Shown in pieces: positions 49,426 through 63,100 of a stretch of DNA of 64,000 bases. Origin of the DNA: Sclerurus mexicanus (taxonomy: Eukaryota > Chordata > Aves > Passeriformes > Furnariidae); assembly GCA_013396755.1 (NCBI GenBank), contig VWZF01006750.1:4581293-4645292 (forward strand), written 5' to 3'. Numbering within the stretch: position 1 is the stretch's first letter; each line of letters begins with the position of its first letter. The notes below the pieces were generated by a model. It was given only the letters and a program-made list of their open reading frames with translations, did no database searches and was not told where the DNA came from. A program made the translations under genes and the position numbers.

Positions 49426-52400
49426 AAAAGAAACATAAGTTTCTGGTTAGCAAAATCCATAATCACTCAGTTTCTCAGTTAGAAAAATGCCTGATCTTTT
49501 TTGTTCAGCATTCTCAGGAAAGCAAAGCTTTAAATGCATTCATATACAACAGAATTGCAAGCTTTTAGAAAACCCACTCACACTAGCAGGAGTAGCCCAC
49601 CATGAGGACCAGCTAGCCATGTGGACCATTCAGAGGACAGCCTGTGGGCTGTGCCTGGCACACGAGACACTTCCATCTGGCCTGTCACCTGCAGGAGCCA
49701 CAGAGCAGCTGCTCAGCGATGGCAGACCCAGCAGCTGAACACCTCCTCTTGAACATGGTCTGGCATACAGCATAGGTGCCTCTTCTTCAGCAGCCTGGGG
49801 CATAACATTTGCTGCCAAGGATGGAGAGAAGTACTTTTCAGGTCCTGGATCCCTATTTTTACCCCAAAAACTTTAGCCATTCTATCCCTTAGGCCACATC
49901 AAAATAAGCTCATCCAACAGATTTTAGGCCAAATCTAATTCACTATAAAGGTTTACAGGAAACAGCCTTCTATTAGAAAATGAACTGTATCCATACTTTT
50001 TTTTGTAAGTCCCATGGAAAACAATTAAATTAACCTCTCTCCATCAACTCTTCTATTAAATCTGTCCTCATGTGCAAGAAATGAAGATTGAAGAGGCTAC
50101 ATCATTTCCCTGCTCTAAGCTGTAAAAAAAAAAAAAATTAGCAGACAGAGTAATCAGCATGAACAGTGAAAAACAACTCAATCTTTAAAAGATTTTCATC
50201 TTAAACATAAGATACCTGAACAGAGAACACATTTAAAATAATTAATTTTTTAATCCATCCCATAGTCTTAAAATAAAATTTACCATGTGATTGTGTGCAT
50301 CCCAGGAATAATCCTATTACTCTCAAATATTAGGGATGGAGTAATCAAGACGAGTACTGCTTCCGGCCTCCTATCTAAGTCTGCACAAAGTACTTCCTTC
50401 GTATTCAGATTCCAGGTTTTACAGAAGCATTTTCTGCACTTACAACTATTAAACATCACCCTATTTCAAGACCCTTCCTCTTACCTACACTTGCATTTTT
50501 CTATTCATATTCCTTAAGTTCCCTTTTTTTTCCTTCCTGTTATTTCAAACAAGCAGACCTTTTTTAACCCCTTAGAGTAAAACTTTTTCTAATTTTTTAC
50601 CAGGGTTCCCTTATTTTCTTTGAATCCTCTGCAAACTGACATCATATTGCTCAATGTAAAACACCAAACTGACTTTTCCACCACGCCTTGCTAACGAAAT
50701 ATACAGCAGGAAAAACATCTCCTTTATTTCTGCTCAGTATCCCCCCATGCAAAGACTTATTGCACCCTCAACCCCTGTGTAACACAGGCATTGCTTACCC
50801 ACTATTTCAGTGAGTCTCTGTCTTTCCCAACATAGTTTAAGGGCAACCTAAACCTTTGCTTCCTATTAATGAAATGTTTCATTTACCTTATTAAAATGAG
50901 CCCTGTATAAGTGAGTTCATCCTACTATACGGCACAGATCACTCTCTGAAATTGAATTCTTATTAGGTATACACAAACAACCTTTTTGTTCATGTAGAAT
51001 CTGAAAGTTTAAGAACTGATTTTTGAAAAGAATGGATGTTAGTCACGGACAAGATACTTTTCACACTGTTATCTGTTAAAGAGTCAGACTGTGACAAAGA
51101 CAATATGTAAGAAAGCAGGGGAGATGAGATTTAAAACACAAATATGTCTAGAGAGGATTTTTTTCTTCTGTGAATAGAATTGAGAGGCTAAAATACAATT
51201 AGCTGTGAGAAATCTAATGTTAATCTGAAGTCAGGTTACAGAATCTGAAATGAACTCAGCTGCCAAGAAATTGCTGCCACCATTTGACACACAGAAAAGA
51301 AGATCTCCCTTGTTTGGCCACGTGGGACAGAGGATTATCAAAGTTCAAAACCAACAAGAAGATGAGCAGCATTCCCTTAGCTCAGAGAGTAAGATTGTCA
51401 GCTCATGTAATTTGCATTACCTTGGGCACTGAGGACATAACTAGCTCTTGAAAAGACTTTTAGTTCTTCATTTCCACGATTTTAAACACTTAATTTGAGG
51501 ATGCTTTGTGAATGCAGAATTTTAATCCGGTGCAGCAATTCTGATGTGCAGACAGCTCACACACCCATCTCATACAGGGGCAGAATCTTACGCTCAGGAG
51601 GAACATAAGACACCCTCCCACACAACATATATTACTCCTACCATTTTCATGCCAGAATTTCTGCATACTTGTTAATGCTTATTGGGTTTCACTTCCATAA
51701 ACTTGTCCTGCATTCCCTTTAAAACATACAGGCTTTTAACCATCACCAAACACTCTTGCTTGAAGCTTCAAGTTGACATATTCATTGCATGAAAACCATG
51801 TTAGAAAAATTTATCTTGTTAAAACTGCCTACACCTAATTTAATTTGTCACAGTCAATGACAAAGATAGTATATTGTAAGCATAAAAAAACCTTACTGGC
51901 ATTTTTTACTATTTTTCACATCACAACTGATCTAGAGAGGACATACACTGGCAAAGCAAAAATTCTTTAAACAACAAATCTTTAAAACTTGATCATCATA
52001 TTTTCTAAGACACTATTTCCATCAAGTTGTGTGAATAATTCAAATTAGGTACAGCCTTTTCTCTGAAATCCACAACTATATTATAAGGTATTTTCACCAC
52101 AGAACTTAATCTTTTGAGTATCTATGCCTCACTGTGCCCAAGAAGGGACATTGACAATTTCATGTCTTGAACTAATACTTAATTTCAATGCAGCCTAAGG
52201 GCTAGAAATAAGAGTATACCTGAAACCTCTGTCATGAAGTGAAGAGATGAGAAAGAAAAATCCAGAGATGCAAGAGTTGCTGAAATGGTACTTTAAATAC
52301 ACTTTAAATATTTAAAATGTTTTCGTAAAATATTCATTGAATATTTAAAAACAGAGCAATTAGTTCTTAGAGTTGGTATGCATATATTATTTTCTTGATT

Positions 52401-53455
52401 TGTCACTTGCCTGGTCTGTGCTTTCTAGGGAAGAGCCCAGAAACCCCATTAACAGCCTGAATTACTTGAGGATTCAGGTAGAGCTTAACCTAGCTTTTCA
52501 GTAATGATAGTTTTTCTCAAAAGACCATGATGGTTGTTACTAGCTTTAATGACAAATTCGTACATTCAGGACATGGACAAAAGGAAATTTAGATAAATGA
52601 GGTACTTCAGCAGCAAAAACGTTGTTGTGAATTGTGCACCTTCCTCAGCAATTCCAAAGAGGACAGTCTGTTCCTCCACAGCAACCACAGGGACCCTCCT
52701 TTCAACTACACTAACTCACACACACCGTAAAGTGGGCTAGGAGCTGCTGCGAAGCTACGGTCTTGCTACAAGTGTATGCTATCGCTCTCCTTCTGTGGTT
52801 TCAAATCTAGCCAGGTTTCCCCAACAAACAGTGATGTGTCAGATGAGCATAAAGGACGAACACAATCCAGAGAGCTACCCAAAAGGTACATTCATTTACA
52901 TGGCAGGAATCCAGAGATGCAGTCAGCTAACACGTGCATGCATTCCATGAGCACTAAGACCACGAGGAGGAATGAGCAGGAAAGCACATGGTTCCTCTTG
53001 CTAGAATAGACCTAGAAGGCCTCTTCCTTGTGAAGAGGTACAGAATAAAAAGGTCACAAATCCAAAGCTGCTAGGTTGAGTAACCAGAGCAAAGGATTCA
53101 AGGACCTACACTGTCCTGGTGAAACAGAGACCCACATGTTGCTCCATTTGAATAGAGTTCAAAAGAGACAGAAGGTAAAAGCTGCGTAATAGGCTGCAAT
53201 ACACCGGAGTCTGTCAAGCTGCTCACAACACATCCTTACAATGAATGAAGGGTAAGCACCAGGACAGATGGCAGAAACTCGCAAAGCCTACCAGAGGCCT
53301 TTTCTTCCTTTGTAATCAGATGTAGCTGTAGAGATTAGCACAACATAGCAAATAATTTGAGGATTACACTGAAATTCATCTCTGTATGTATCTATTCTAG
53401 ACAAATAAACAACTACAAAATATATTGTTTCATCTCCAGCCAGGTTGAGTTCAAT
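49426..53455. other. Unique non-coding DNA, no gene seen
   Basis: A GC-raised patch at about 49570-49830 has short frames on both strands and no recognised content. A run of A lies near 50125. The remainder is AT-rich with no gene or dispersed repeat seen. Confidence 0.5.
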
Positions 53456-54125
53456 TTCTGTCAAATCTGACCCCTCCAGTAAACGTCACTCAGTTGGAAA
53501 TCCCTCAGGACACTAAATGGACTAGAAGTGTTGAGGAATACATCTGATCCAGGTACCTCAGCTTTGCAAACTCTAGATTGAGATGCAGATTGAAACCTAC
53601 ATTGAGCTCCGGACGGGAGCCCAAGACAAGAGGCTGTGAACTGCCAAGCTTTGGGATAACTAAGGGTCTGAAGATAAGTGATGCCAGCCAGGTGAACGGA
53701 CACGGAGAGGGGGGCAGTAGCCAAAGACTCTGGAGGAAGAGCAAGACTTGCGCACAGGTAGACTGTGAGGGGATAAAATCCCAGGGGTTCCTTTGCTGAA
53801 GGTCCTACTTGGAGGCATCCAGCTCAAGCTGCTTCTATGTCACATTGCTGTGCCATGAAAAAATGGCTTTATGGAATGAGACATCTGAGATTCTGCTATG
53901 GGAAACCTGGGGTCAAACTGGTCAGGAAACCTGGTTTGACTGTGCATTAGCGGGGTGTGTGCAGAGTCAAGCAGGGCTCCCATCGGCTCCCTGGAGCCAC
54001 CTACCACGAAGGGGCTTCAGTCCCAGTAGGTATGGCCTCTGGTGTCAGGAGTGTGACTGCCAGGAACAGTCAGACTGGGAAGTTTCCTTAAAACATCTCT
54101 ATGGGTTTTCAAATGATCTTGAAAA
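53456..54125. other. GC-raised block, possible LTR or other retroviral fragment
   Basis: The block is richer in GC and CpG than its flanks. It contains GGGGATAAAATCCCAGGGGT at about 53770, which could serve as a TATA-like or poly(A)-like element within an LTR, followed by a CT-containing stretch (GGCATCCAGCTCAAGCTGCT). Frames of 70-106 codons on both strands show no domain I recognise. LTR ends (TG...CA) and a target-site duplication could not be identified, so the retroviral reading is only a suggestion. Confidence 0.25.
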
Positions 54126-57100
54126 CTAGATTCATGACAAAACATTGCAACCTTTGAAAAATCTTCCCAGAGTGGTATGACAAGCTATGACTTAGCATTC
54201 ATTAAAGGAAAACACCTGTTCATTTGGCCTGGTTTCAGATGGGATAGTTAATTTTCTTATTAGCAATCATTTAGACATCACTTGTATGCATTGATTAATT
54301 AATTTCAAAAATCTACTTAACAGAAAAAAGAAAACCAAAGAAACTCATGGAAAAATATCTCCTGAAATAATTTCACCTACACATATCCCGGTAACTAGAA
54401 TCCTTCCCTTTGACTAGAGTCCTTTCCCTTAATATCACAAATGTATGTAGACTATTACTTTGTTCAGTTATATTGACTTTACTAGGAGCATATTTTGAGA
54501 AAGGATTGTAGGACAGGGAATAAAGAGAATCACATTTTGTTCATAATAGCTTTTGACTTGGGAATCCAGAAGACATCTTAGCAGCATATCCTAGTTAATT
54601 TACTTTGATATGTGAAGATTAACTCCAGGGAAATAAAAATAATACATTCAAGGATTCTTCCAACCATTCCTATAATTGTTTCTATTGTCACAGATTCATT
54701 AAGCCCCTCTGGTAAACCCCTAAGTATTACAGGCTGCTCTATTCAAGATAATAAAGTAGCCCATGAAATAACTTTCCTCAGTAACAATCATTCATAATAG
54801 ATAAATTACAAAAGGCCCAATATACACCATACAGTAACCAGAGCGCAACTGAAGTGCAACCAGCACTGACTAACACAAACACAGCAAAAACTATCATAGA
54901 GTGCCAAAGCAAGAATCCCAGCCTAAAAAGGATGCCTCACCCTTGAGTCACGTTGTTGTACCTTGCATACCAGTTTATCTCAGCTGAAATTGTCATCCCA
55001 ATAAACAGGTGCACTTTTTGCACACAAGCTCAGCAAATGGATTTTACTGGAGCACTGCAACACACACCTGCTTGACAGAGCAAACCAAGCTCATTTTATA
55101 TATAAACATGACTGGAATAATCACTGTGGTGCCCTGCCCAAACTGCTTTCCAAAATAAACAAACATACAAGGAGGGTTTTGATGTTGTTGCTGTGCCGAA
55201 CACTTACACAATATTATTTTTTTTCCCCACAGTCACTCTCTTCATTGATTCTGTATGTTCTTCACTATAATTTGTGCTCAGGTACAGTTCAGAAAAACAA
55301 TGTGCTTTCTAAATCTTCCCATGAAGACTGAAGCACTGAAATTCAATGTTCCATATGTTTATTAAGTTTCTCTTGACACAAAGATTCCCTTGCTTTATTT
55401 CTAAGCTCATTTTCTACTAGAGCAACAAACCACTTAAAACACTTTGGTAGGATTGCACACTACTTGAAAACAAATATTTGGATTTTGCATCCAGTATTAA
55501 TTAAGTGTTTCGCTATTGCACAGAAAAACAGGCGCCTCTTTTTAACACACCTTCTTAAACCGCAGGTACCAGAGAGATGCTGAATGGCAATAGAACATAG
55601 ATTACTAATTTCCCATCTTCAGCTGAATATCTGTAACTGGGATCTTTCTTTCAGTTATTACACTACGACCAGCCAGCCCCATACACGGTTCACTAAGTTG
55701 GCACAGCTTCTGTTCTTCCAAGCACTTAGGTGCATTAGTTCAAAGCAAAACCAATTAATTTGCACCTTTGTGACAGCAGAGTTTGTTTGGGCTTTCCCCA
55801 TCCCCTTCTGACACCGCAGAACAAAAAGAAGTTTGATCTTTACTTCGACTGATAGGTGTGCTGAGTGTCAGTGAAACAGACTAACTGAAAAACCACAATA
55901 CCTGTTATCTCTCCAGTCAAAAGCTGAGTTTAATAAAAGCTCCATACCTGCAACATGCTTCACTAGGAACTTCACATCAGTAAGTAATAAAAACAGAGAA
56001 GCAAATCTTCAAGTGGTGTAAATGGATACAGCATAAGGGCTTAAACAATTCTCATCAAGCAGGCGTCCGTCCAACACCCTGAATGAGTACTCCACCCTAC
56101 ACTTTCAAAAAACGTGATATAAAAATAACCCAGGGGGAGGGAGGAAGACCATTAAAAAAATAATATTCCAAACAACAAACAAACAAGAACTTCAGAAAAC
56201 CACTCGGGTTTTTATCCTACAGATTTGCATGTTGTGGTTAGTTCATTTTAATGTCTAAAAAGCTCCCAGCAGCCAAGACACATACAAGACTCCTCTCCTA
56301 GGTTGACTCTGATACTGATCATAGAATGACCTCGCCAGGCAGCCTTTTCTCCAGAGAATTTACATGGCTGTCTCTCCTCCAATTTCTCAAAACTTATTAA
56401 AACTCTAATTAAGTTTAAGACTCCATTCTTTTGCCAAATACCACTGAAAGCAAGCAACAAAGTCAAAAATATCTTGTGCAGATAAACAGACAAACAATAC
56501 ACCACGACAGTAGAATTCCATAGGCAATCAGGCTAAGTTGTTATCACTGTAATGTGCTTTCATTTATCGCCCAATTTACCAAAGGTTTGCAAGCTTCATT
56601 TTTTAACTTCCATGACAAAAAACCAGTTTCAAGAAGTACAGAGGAGAACCAACACACACCTAGGGATAGGTGCTAAAGGCACTGTTGTTCAAAAGCTACT
56701 GCGTTTTCTACCCACTCCATCCTTCTTTCACTCAGCCATCGGCAGCCACTGCTCAGCCTAACAAATACAAAGCCAAACAGGACCTACAAGCAATACCTGA
56801 GTTTGGATCCACTGAAGGAAGAAGTGCTGCAACACTTGCTGAAGACCCAGACCTCATCTGAGAGCTGCTTTACATTCTTATTTATTACTTGAAAAAAATT
56901 CCCTATATTTCATATAATTTTTACTATCCAGATTAGAAATAAATAGTGGCTTCTAAACACCTACTAACAACAAACTGGGCAACAAAAGGAGTTCTAATTT
57001 CTGTATTTACTTTTTTTAAATTAAAGGGGGTGGGCGTCTTCACTGTCCTTTCAAGCCTTCCTCAAATCCTTCACTTGAAATGGTTGTTCAGTTCCTCACC

Positions 57101-59734
57101 TACAGCTCTCATACCTCTCTCAAGCTGTTCTGTGTCATGTCAAGTCTTGTTTGGTTTCAACTACACACAAACTCTTTATGACAAGGACTTAGTCTATATT
57201 TAGAAAATGCTGCATAAACATATAGTGCCATATAAGTGTTTTACAGTTTCTCTAGTGTTCAACTTCAGCATTTTGCAAGTCACATGAATTGTCCAGGGCA
57301 ACTGCAAACTATAAGGAAAAAAAAGAATCATTTATGTGAGTAGGGAATTGCTCCTTTTTATACATTCCTTTTTCCCCCCCTAACTATTTTCAAAGCATAC
57401 AGAATCATAATGAAATATTTACAATGCAGGATCTCACTCAAATTCAAACGAAAGCATGAGAAAATGGATAAATTCTAAAATTCTCACACACTTCTCAATA
57501 GTAACTTCTTGCATACTTTCTTCAATGAACAGTACCATCCTAAGGCCTTCTTAAGTGAAGGCTGCCAATAATGTGTGTATTGCCACTACACAGCTTTCAG
57601 AAACATCTTGCCCACAACATATTAAACTCCTTAAAACCAAGTACTATTTTTTCTTTTACTATTTTCTTCCCATCCCCTACCTCCCAGTTATTGACTATTT
57701 AGAGATCTCAGAGTAGATTTTAAAAGCCATGCATTTATTTTTCAATTTTTGCTGTTAAAGGAAGCAAACGAAAGAAAACCTTTTTTCCTGAACCATTCAC
57801 TATTCCTCATTTAGAGCAGAGTGCAGCTTTCAGCTGCAAAAACCACAGCTTACCTTCTGACTTTCACAGGGAATTTTTCTATTTCATATACAAATGTATT
57901 TCAATTTATAGATGTGTGTGCATGTACACAGTATTTACCACAGAAAATTGATCCCTACAGTGTCTTGGGAATATTATTTGTCCCTGCAAGCAACGCACAG
58001 ATGAATTAGCTAAAAACTTCATTCAAGTCTTATTAACACCCCAGTCTTCATCTTCACTCTTAATTTGAAATTATTATAGGTAAAAATTATATGTGTCTCT
58101 TGACAAAGAGGATTCAGATGCATAACCAACTTATTAGACCTTCAGCTATGTCACATAAAGTGGTTATTTGCATGTTCTTAGTTCATGCTAAACATGAAAT
58201 GAAACAAATTCAAACTAACTTTCCCATACATTAAAAATAGACCTAAGTGCAGCGGAGCTGCAAATCTGATGGTCTAAAACAGCCTTGTAGCTCCTGGTTC
58301 TGATTTCTCCCCAGTAAAAATTTAATCTGTAACAAAACCTATCATTAACAGACAATTGTACATTACTCCCTTATTAAGGTCCATGAGCAAGTATTAAAGA
58401 CTGGTGTGAAATTTGCTGAGACTCTGCCACAGACAGTCAGCTACCAAAAACATAATTGGCCAAGATCAGGATGTTAAAATGAGGGCTTAGAGAGGATAGA
58501 GATTACCTTGCGGCTAATGTGACTAATCCGCAAATTTCTTCTAACAGCCTTGTTGTGGTAGAGTAGAACAAAGGCATAGAGCAGGGAGAACAGAACAGCT
58601 GATTTTCCTTCATTACCCACCATCTCTCCTCTGTCTTTTTCTTCCCCATCTCAGCAGATGCCCTAGAATTTACTAGCTGTAAAATAAAGATTAGCAGATA
58701 AAATGAAGACATTTGTGGTGTCATCTTTTATCAGCTAACAAACTAATTCCTTTACATTTATTTTACTTCTTCCTCATCTACTCCACATGCATGTTTTCCA
58801 CAACTCTCTACTCAATTTTGTTCTGCCTTCTACTTTCCCATCATTTATCAATTTCTGAAAATTTTAAATCCAGGCAATCATCTTAACAACTCTGATCTTT
58901 TGAAGCTCTGCTGTCAACAATGAAAAAAACCCTAAATGCCTTGTATTGTGCCCTTGTATAATCCCTGTCAGTATAGAATAGATGCCTTTTGGTACAGAGC
59001 AGCTTATTTTCAGACATACTGAACTGATTTTCATCAATTGTATTTGCAGTGTCTTAACCATTCTAGAGTTCCTACTTTTCTGAACTTAGCTATTGTAAGA
59101 AACCTTTCTATAACCTAATTGTTAGAAATACTAAGAATTCAATGATGTAACAAAAACCTATCAAAACCGTACAGGCTCAGCAACTTGAAAATAAGTCCTT
59201 AAAAAAAAACGTTGTACAAAACAAACTAACAGACACTAAAATCTTATTAAGGGTGAAATTAAGGTCTCATGAAAATCAGCAGCCATTTTGCCACTGGGTT
59301 ATGGTCCAGCACTTCTCACAGAACTCACAGCTGCTACTATGAAAAAATGGGTTCAAAATCATTAACAAATTAGGATTCTTGAGTCTCCTCCCCACACTAT
59401 AACCACTGTACTAACTGTACCTACAAAACACTACAGAATTCACAAAAAGCAACACCGCTTTATTTTGCTACTCACAGTGAGGGCAGAGCCTGTTATCACC
59501 TTTGTACACCACAATCCTTATACCACATCTACTTTTACACTGGGAAACAGCAAAACCAGAAGAGAGTAGCAGATATCCATGTGGCGCTCTCAGCCCAGGA
59601 TCCTCAGCAGTGCATTAACCTCTAACAGAAGAAATGCAGATGAATCAACTGGAATGCCTTTGTAGGATGCCACTGGAAGTGCCACAGGTGTGCCTTCACG
59701 TGCTAGGTAGGAGTTTTTCCACATAGCCAAGCAG
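54126..59734. other. Unique non-coding DNA, no gene seen
   Basis: AT-rich sequence with a C-run at 57373-57380 and T-rich patches. No gene, RNA gene or interspersed repeat was recognised. Frames here do not exceed about 85 codons. Confidence 0.55.
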
Positions 59735-60160
59735 TCATGCTACAAGGGAAGGGTCTGCAACAAAAATACTGTGAGGAGAGGCTGAGGGTACTAGGGTTTT
59801 TCAGATTGGAGAAATGAAGCTCAGCAGAGACCTTATGACACCTGAAAGGAGGTTGTTGCAAGGTGAGGGGTCAGCCTCTTCTCTCAGGCGACTAGTGACA
59901 GGACAAGGGGAAATAGCCTCAAGTTGTGTCAAGGGAAGTTCAGATTGGATATTAGGAAAAATTTCTGCACTAAAAGAGTGGTTAAGCATTGGAACAGTCT
60001 GCCCAGGAAAGCGGTAGAGTCACCATGTCTGATAGTGTTAAAAAAAATGAGTAGACATGGCCTTTTGTGATATAGTTTAGTGGGTGTGGTGATATTCAGT
60101 AGAAGGCTGGACACAACCTTGGAGGTCACTTCCAATCTCAGTAATTCCATGATTCTATTA
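59735..60160 (+). mobile_element. CR1 LINE 3' portion, plus strand
   Basis: GTGAGGAGAGGCTGAGGGTA (59771), AGAGACCTTATGACACCTGA, GTGACAGGACAAGGGGAAAT, AGATTGGATATTAGGAAAAA, TTGGAACAGTCTGCCCAGGA and the terminal ATTCCATGATTCTATTA occur in CR1 3' order. The segment between about 60040 and 60100 is diverged. No ORF survives; the 5' boundary is approximate. Confidence 0.9.
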
Positions 60161-63100
60161 TACCACAACACTTGCACTTCTACATACATATTGAACTAAC
60201 ATATGTTACATTATATCAATTTGTAAATGCCATTTCCTACAGATGCTGCGAGTTCCAACTCAAAACAGACAAGTATCAAGAAATATTAAAAGCTTAACAT
60301 GTAATTTTAAGCACAATTGATACCTTACACTCAAGCTGAAGGCATGACCTAGTCTCAAGGTATTTGAGAGATCTGTGAATCTGAAAGAATGTACATCAAC
60401 TTGCAGAATTACTTGATTTGAAACACATATGGAGAAAGCTGCATCATTTTTCCTGTTATTTTCTGCCAGTCACCTCCCTTCTGCAACATCAAGAGAAAAA
60501 CACATGAATATATCATTGGAAGAAATTGTTTTCCAAGACAGTTTATTAATATTTCAGAATACAGCGAATGAAGTTAGCTTGTTAACATTTTCATCCTTTC
60601 AATATATAGATTACATTCTTACTTAAAGCTTCTGTGTTAACACCACAACAAATAGTCTTGCACAACTAAAGTAATAAGCATGGTAACAACTAATAGAGAA
60701 AATGAAAGGCGATCTTATTTTTGGCAGAACTGTTATTCTATTTCTAAAGCCTTTGTGCCACAACACATTCAGTTGGTCATCAAGAATCCAGTCTGCATAT
60801 TTTAAAGTCATAAAACCTGATAAAAGAGTTACCAAGATTCCTATTCAAATCCGTAGCAGTTCCGCCGCTGACCTTAACTTCTGCAAGAAGTGATAGCAAA
60901 ACTTTGCGCTTCTCCTATCTCCTCACTTTCATATAGCGAAAAAATGAACACAAAACACTTGCATGAATAAATGAGTCAGGATAGTTCAGAAGTACAACCC
61001 CACAAATTGGCACTGCACTAAATACGACTAGAAGACACTGTTTGGAATTATAACCTAGCACACAGAACAGAATAAAGAGCACCAACTGCTGGTGTATTTG
61101 GTTACCGGCAGAGTGGGCAGGAGCTGTCACTACCACCTTAGCACAGCACACCCCTCTGACCAGCTTCTGGCTGTACCAGGGAGGACTTCCTCTTTCTCAA
61201 GGTCTGACACTTGGCTGGCCTGGACAATGACAGCTTAACATCACTGGAAGGTGACATTTGAACAGATGTTAACACTTCAGAAATAAATGACAAAGTTTGG
61301 ACTATGTCACAAGCAACACACAGATGAGAAACCTCTTGAATACTTATGTATTCTCACCCAAAACTAAATCTCACTGCACTATTGAAAATCAGTAAATTAC
61401 TTGAGAGCTGTTACTTTCATATTAAAACATTTGAAGAGATCACATCAAGATGAAACATCAAAGAAGGATCAGGAAAGAGGCTCAAAAACAAGAGTGAAAG
61501 AAGAAAACAAACAAAAAATGAGAAGCCAGATCTGGAAATATACTAGAAATTAACACCACATTTTAAAAGCAATGATTTGCACCACCAAATTCTATAGGAG
61601 AATAGTGTTTTCAGAAGCTTCCTATCAGTCTGTCTCAACTGGTTCTTTGCACTGGAAAACAGCTGTGACACTCAGAAGCATTACTGACTGAGCTGAATCT
61701 CAAATTCTTGATATGCTAGAGCATTATAAAAAATTAAGTGGTATTTCCTTAAATAATGTAAAAGCATCATTACATTCTACGAGTGCAGAACTGCTTTCTC
61801 TCAAACTTAACAACAAAATGAAATCCAGGAAAAGCTTTTTTGCCTAGACTGAAAAAAATATTCCAATAGTAACTAGTCCTTGTGGAGAAAACGCTGTATA
61901 ACTTGACACACAAATCCTCAACTGGATCTGTAGGAAGTTTCCACATCTATGCCAAATTATCAAACAAGCTATATAAACATAGTTAATTCATTAAGGTAAG
62001 ACTGTGGGACTTAAGATGCATATTCCATTTCAACCATCTATCACAAATCAACTGTGTGACTTGAACACAAACACTACTTCACTTTCCCATATATGAGGAA
62101 AAGTCTTACATTCATACCTCAACACTCATGGGGGCTTTCACAGCAATAACCAGGGCAAAAAAAGAGTGCCATCTATAGGCCACATAAAACATGTGGATAC
62201 AAAACCATCATCACTCAAATCTTGTATTACCCCTCAACAGTGTATTTTTTCCTTTTAGTTTTTAGTGCTTGTGAGGAATTACAACACATGCAACAGACTA
62301 CAGCTCACATTTAATAAAATCTTACTTTTTCCACATTCAGGACATTACCGCTTTTACTTATTGCTTACCTCTAGTTTCTCTTCCCTCATGCTATCATATA
62401 TTATCATAAAACAACTACCCTCTATAAGATAGTCACATTTCAGGTAAAGGCAGTAGACTTCATAGGAAGCATTATCATTTCATTGCCACACAATGGAGAA
62501 ACAAAACTACAGTCTTCAGTCATGGAGCATGTGAGTTTGTATTATTTAAGTCACATACTTCACCACACTGTGGTGGGAGCAAGTCAAAAAGCACTAAGCA
62601 CAAGTAACCACACATTTAACTAGCAAACAGCTACAATTGTTTGTAGAATATAGGGCTGTATCTTCCATACTCTCAAAGTTATAGTCCTTTGCTGAATACA
62701 CATGGAGTACTACAAGGACAAATGACTGTACTCATTTTAGGTACTTGCAAGTTCTGTATTTTTCATGCCATTTCACACAGCCAGTACATTCAATAGCTGA
62801 AGTCTAATACAAAACCATATTTACTTTATCAAGGTAAGCTAGTTCACGCTCACTGCAAAAAAACTGCCAAATAAATGCAATATTGAAAAAAAATTATGAA
62901 GCTGCAGTTATGTCTCAGGAAACAAATGCAGCCCCTACTAGCCATTATTTATGTATACACTTCCTTTTGTTCCCCCCTTCCCACCCCGTGATGAGTCCCT
63001 CCAATTGCACTACAACTACTGTCAAGGGGAAGACCTGAGGCACTGAAACTTATAACAAAGATTAACTTTTGCAAGATAGAAAATATAGTTCAGTTCTTCC

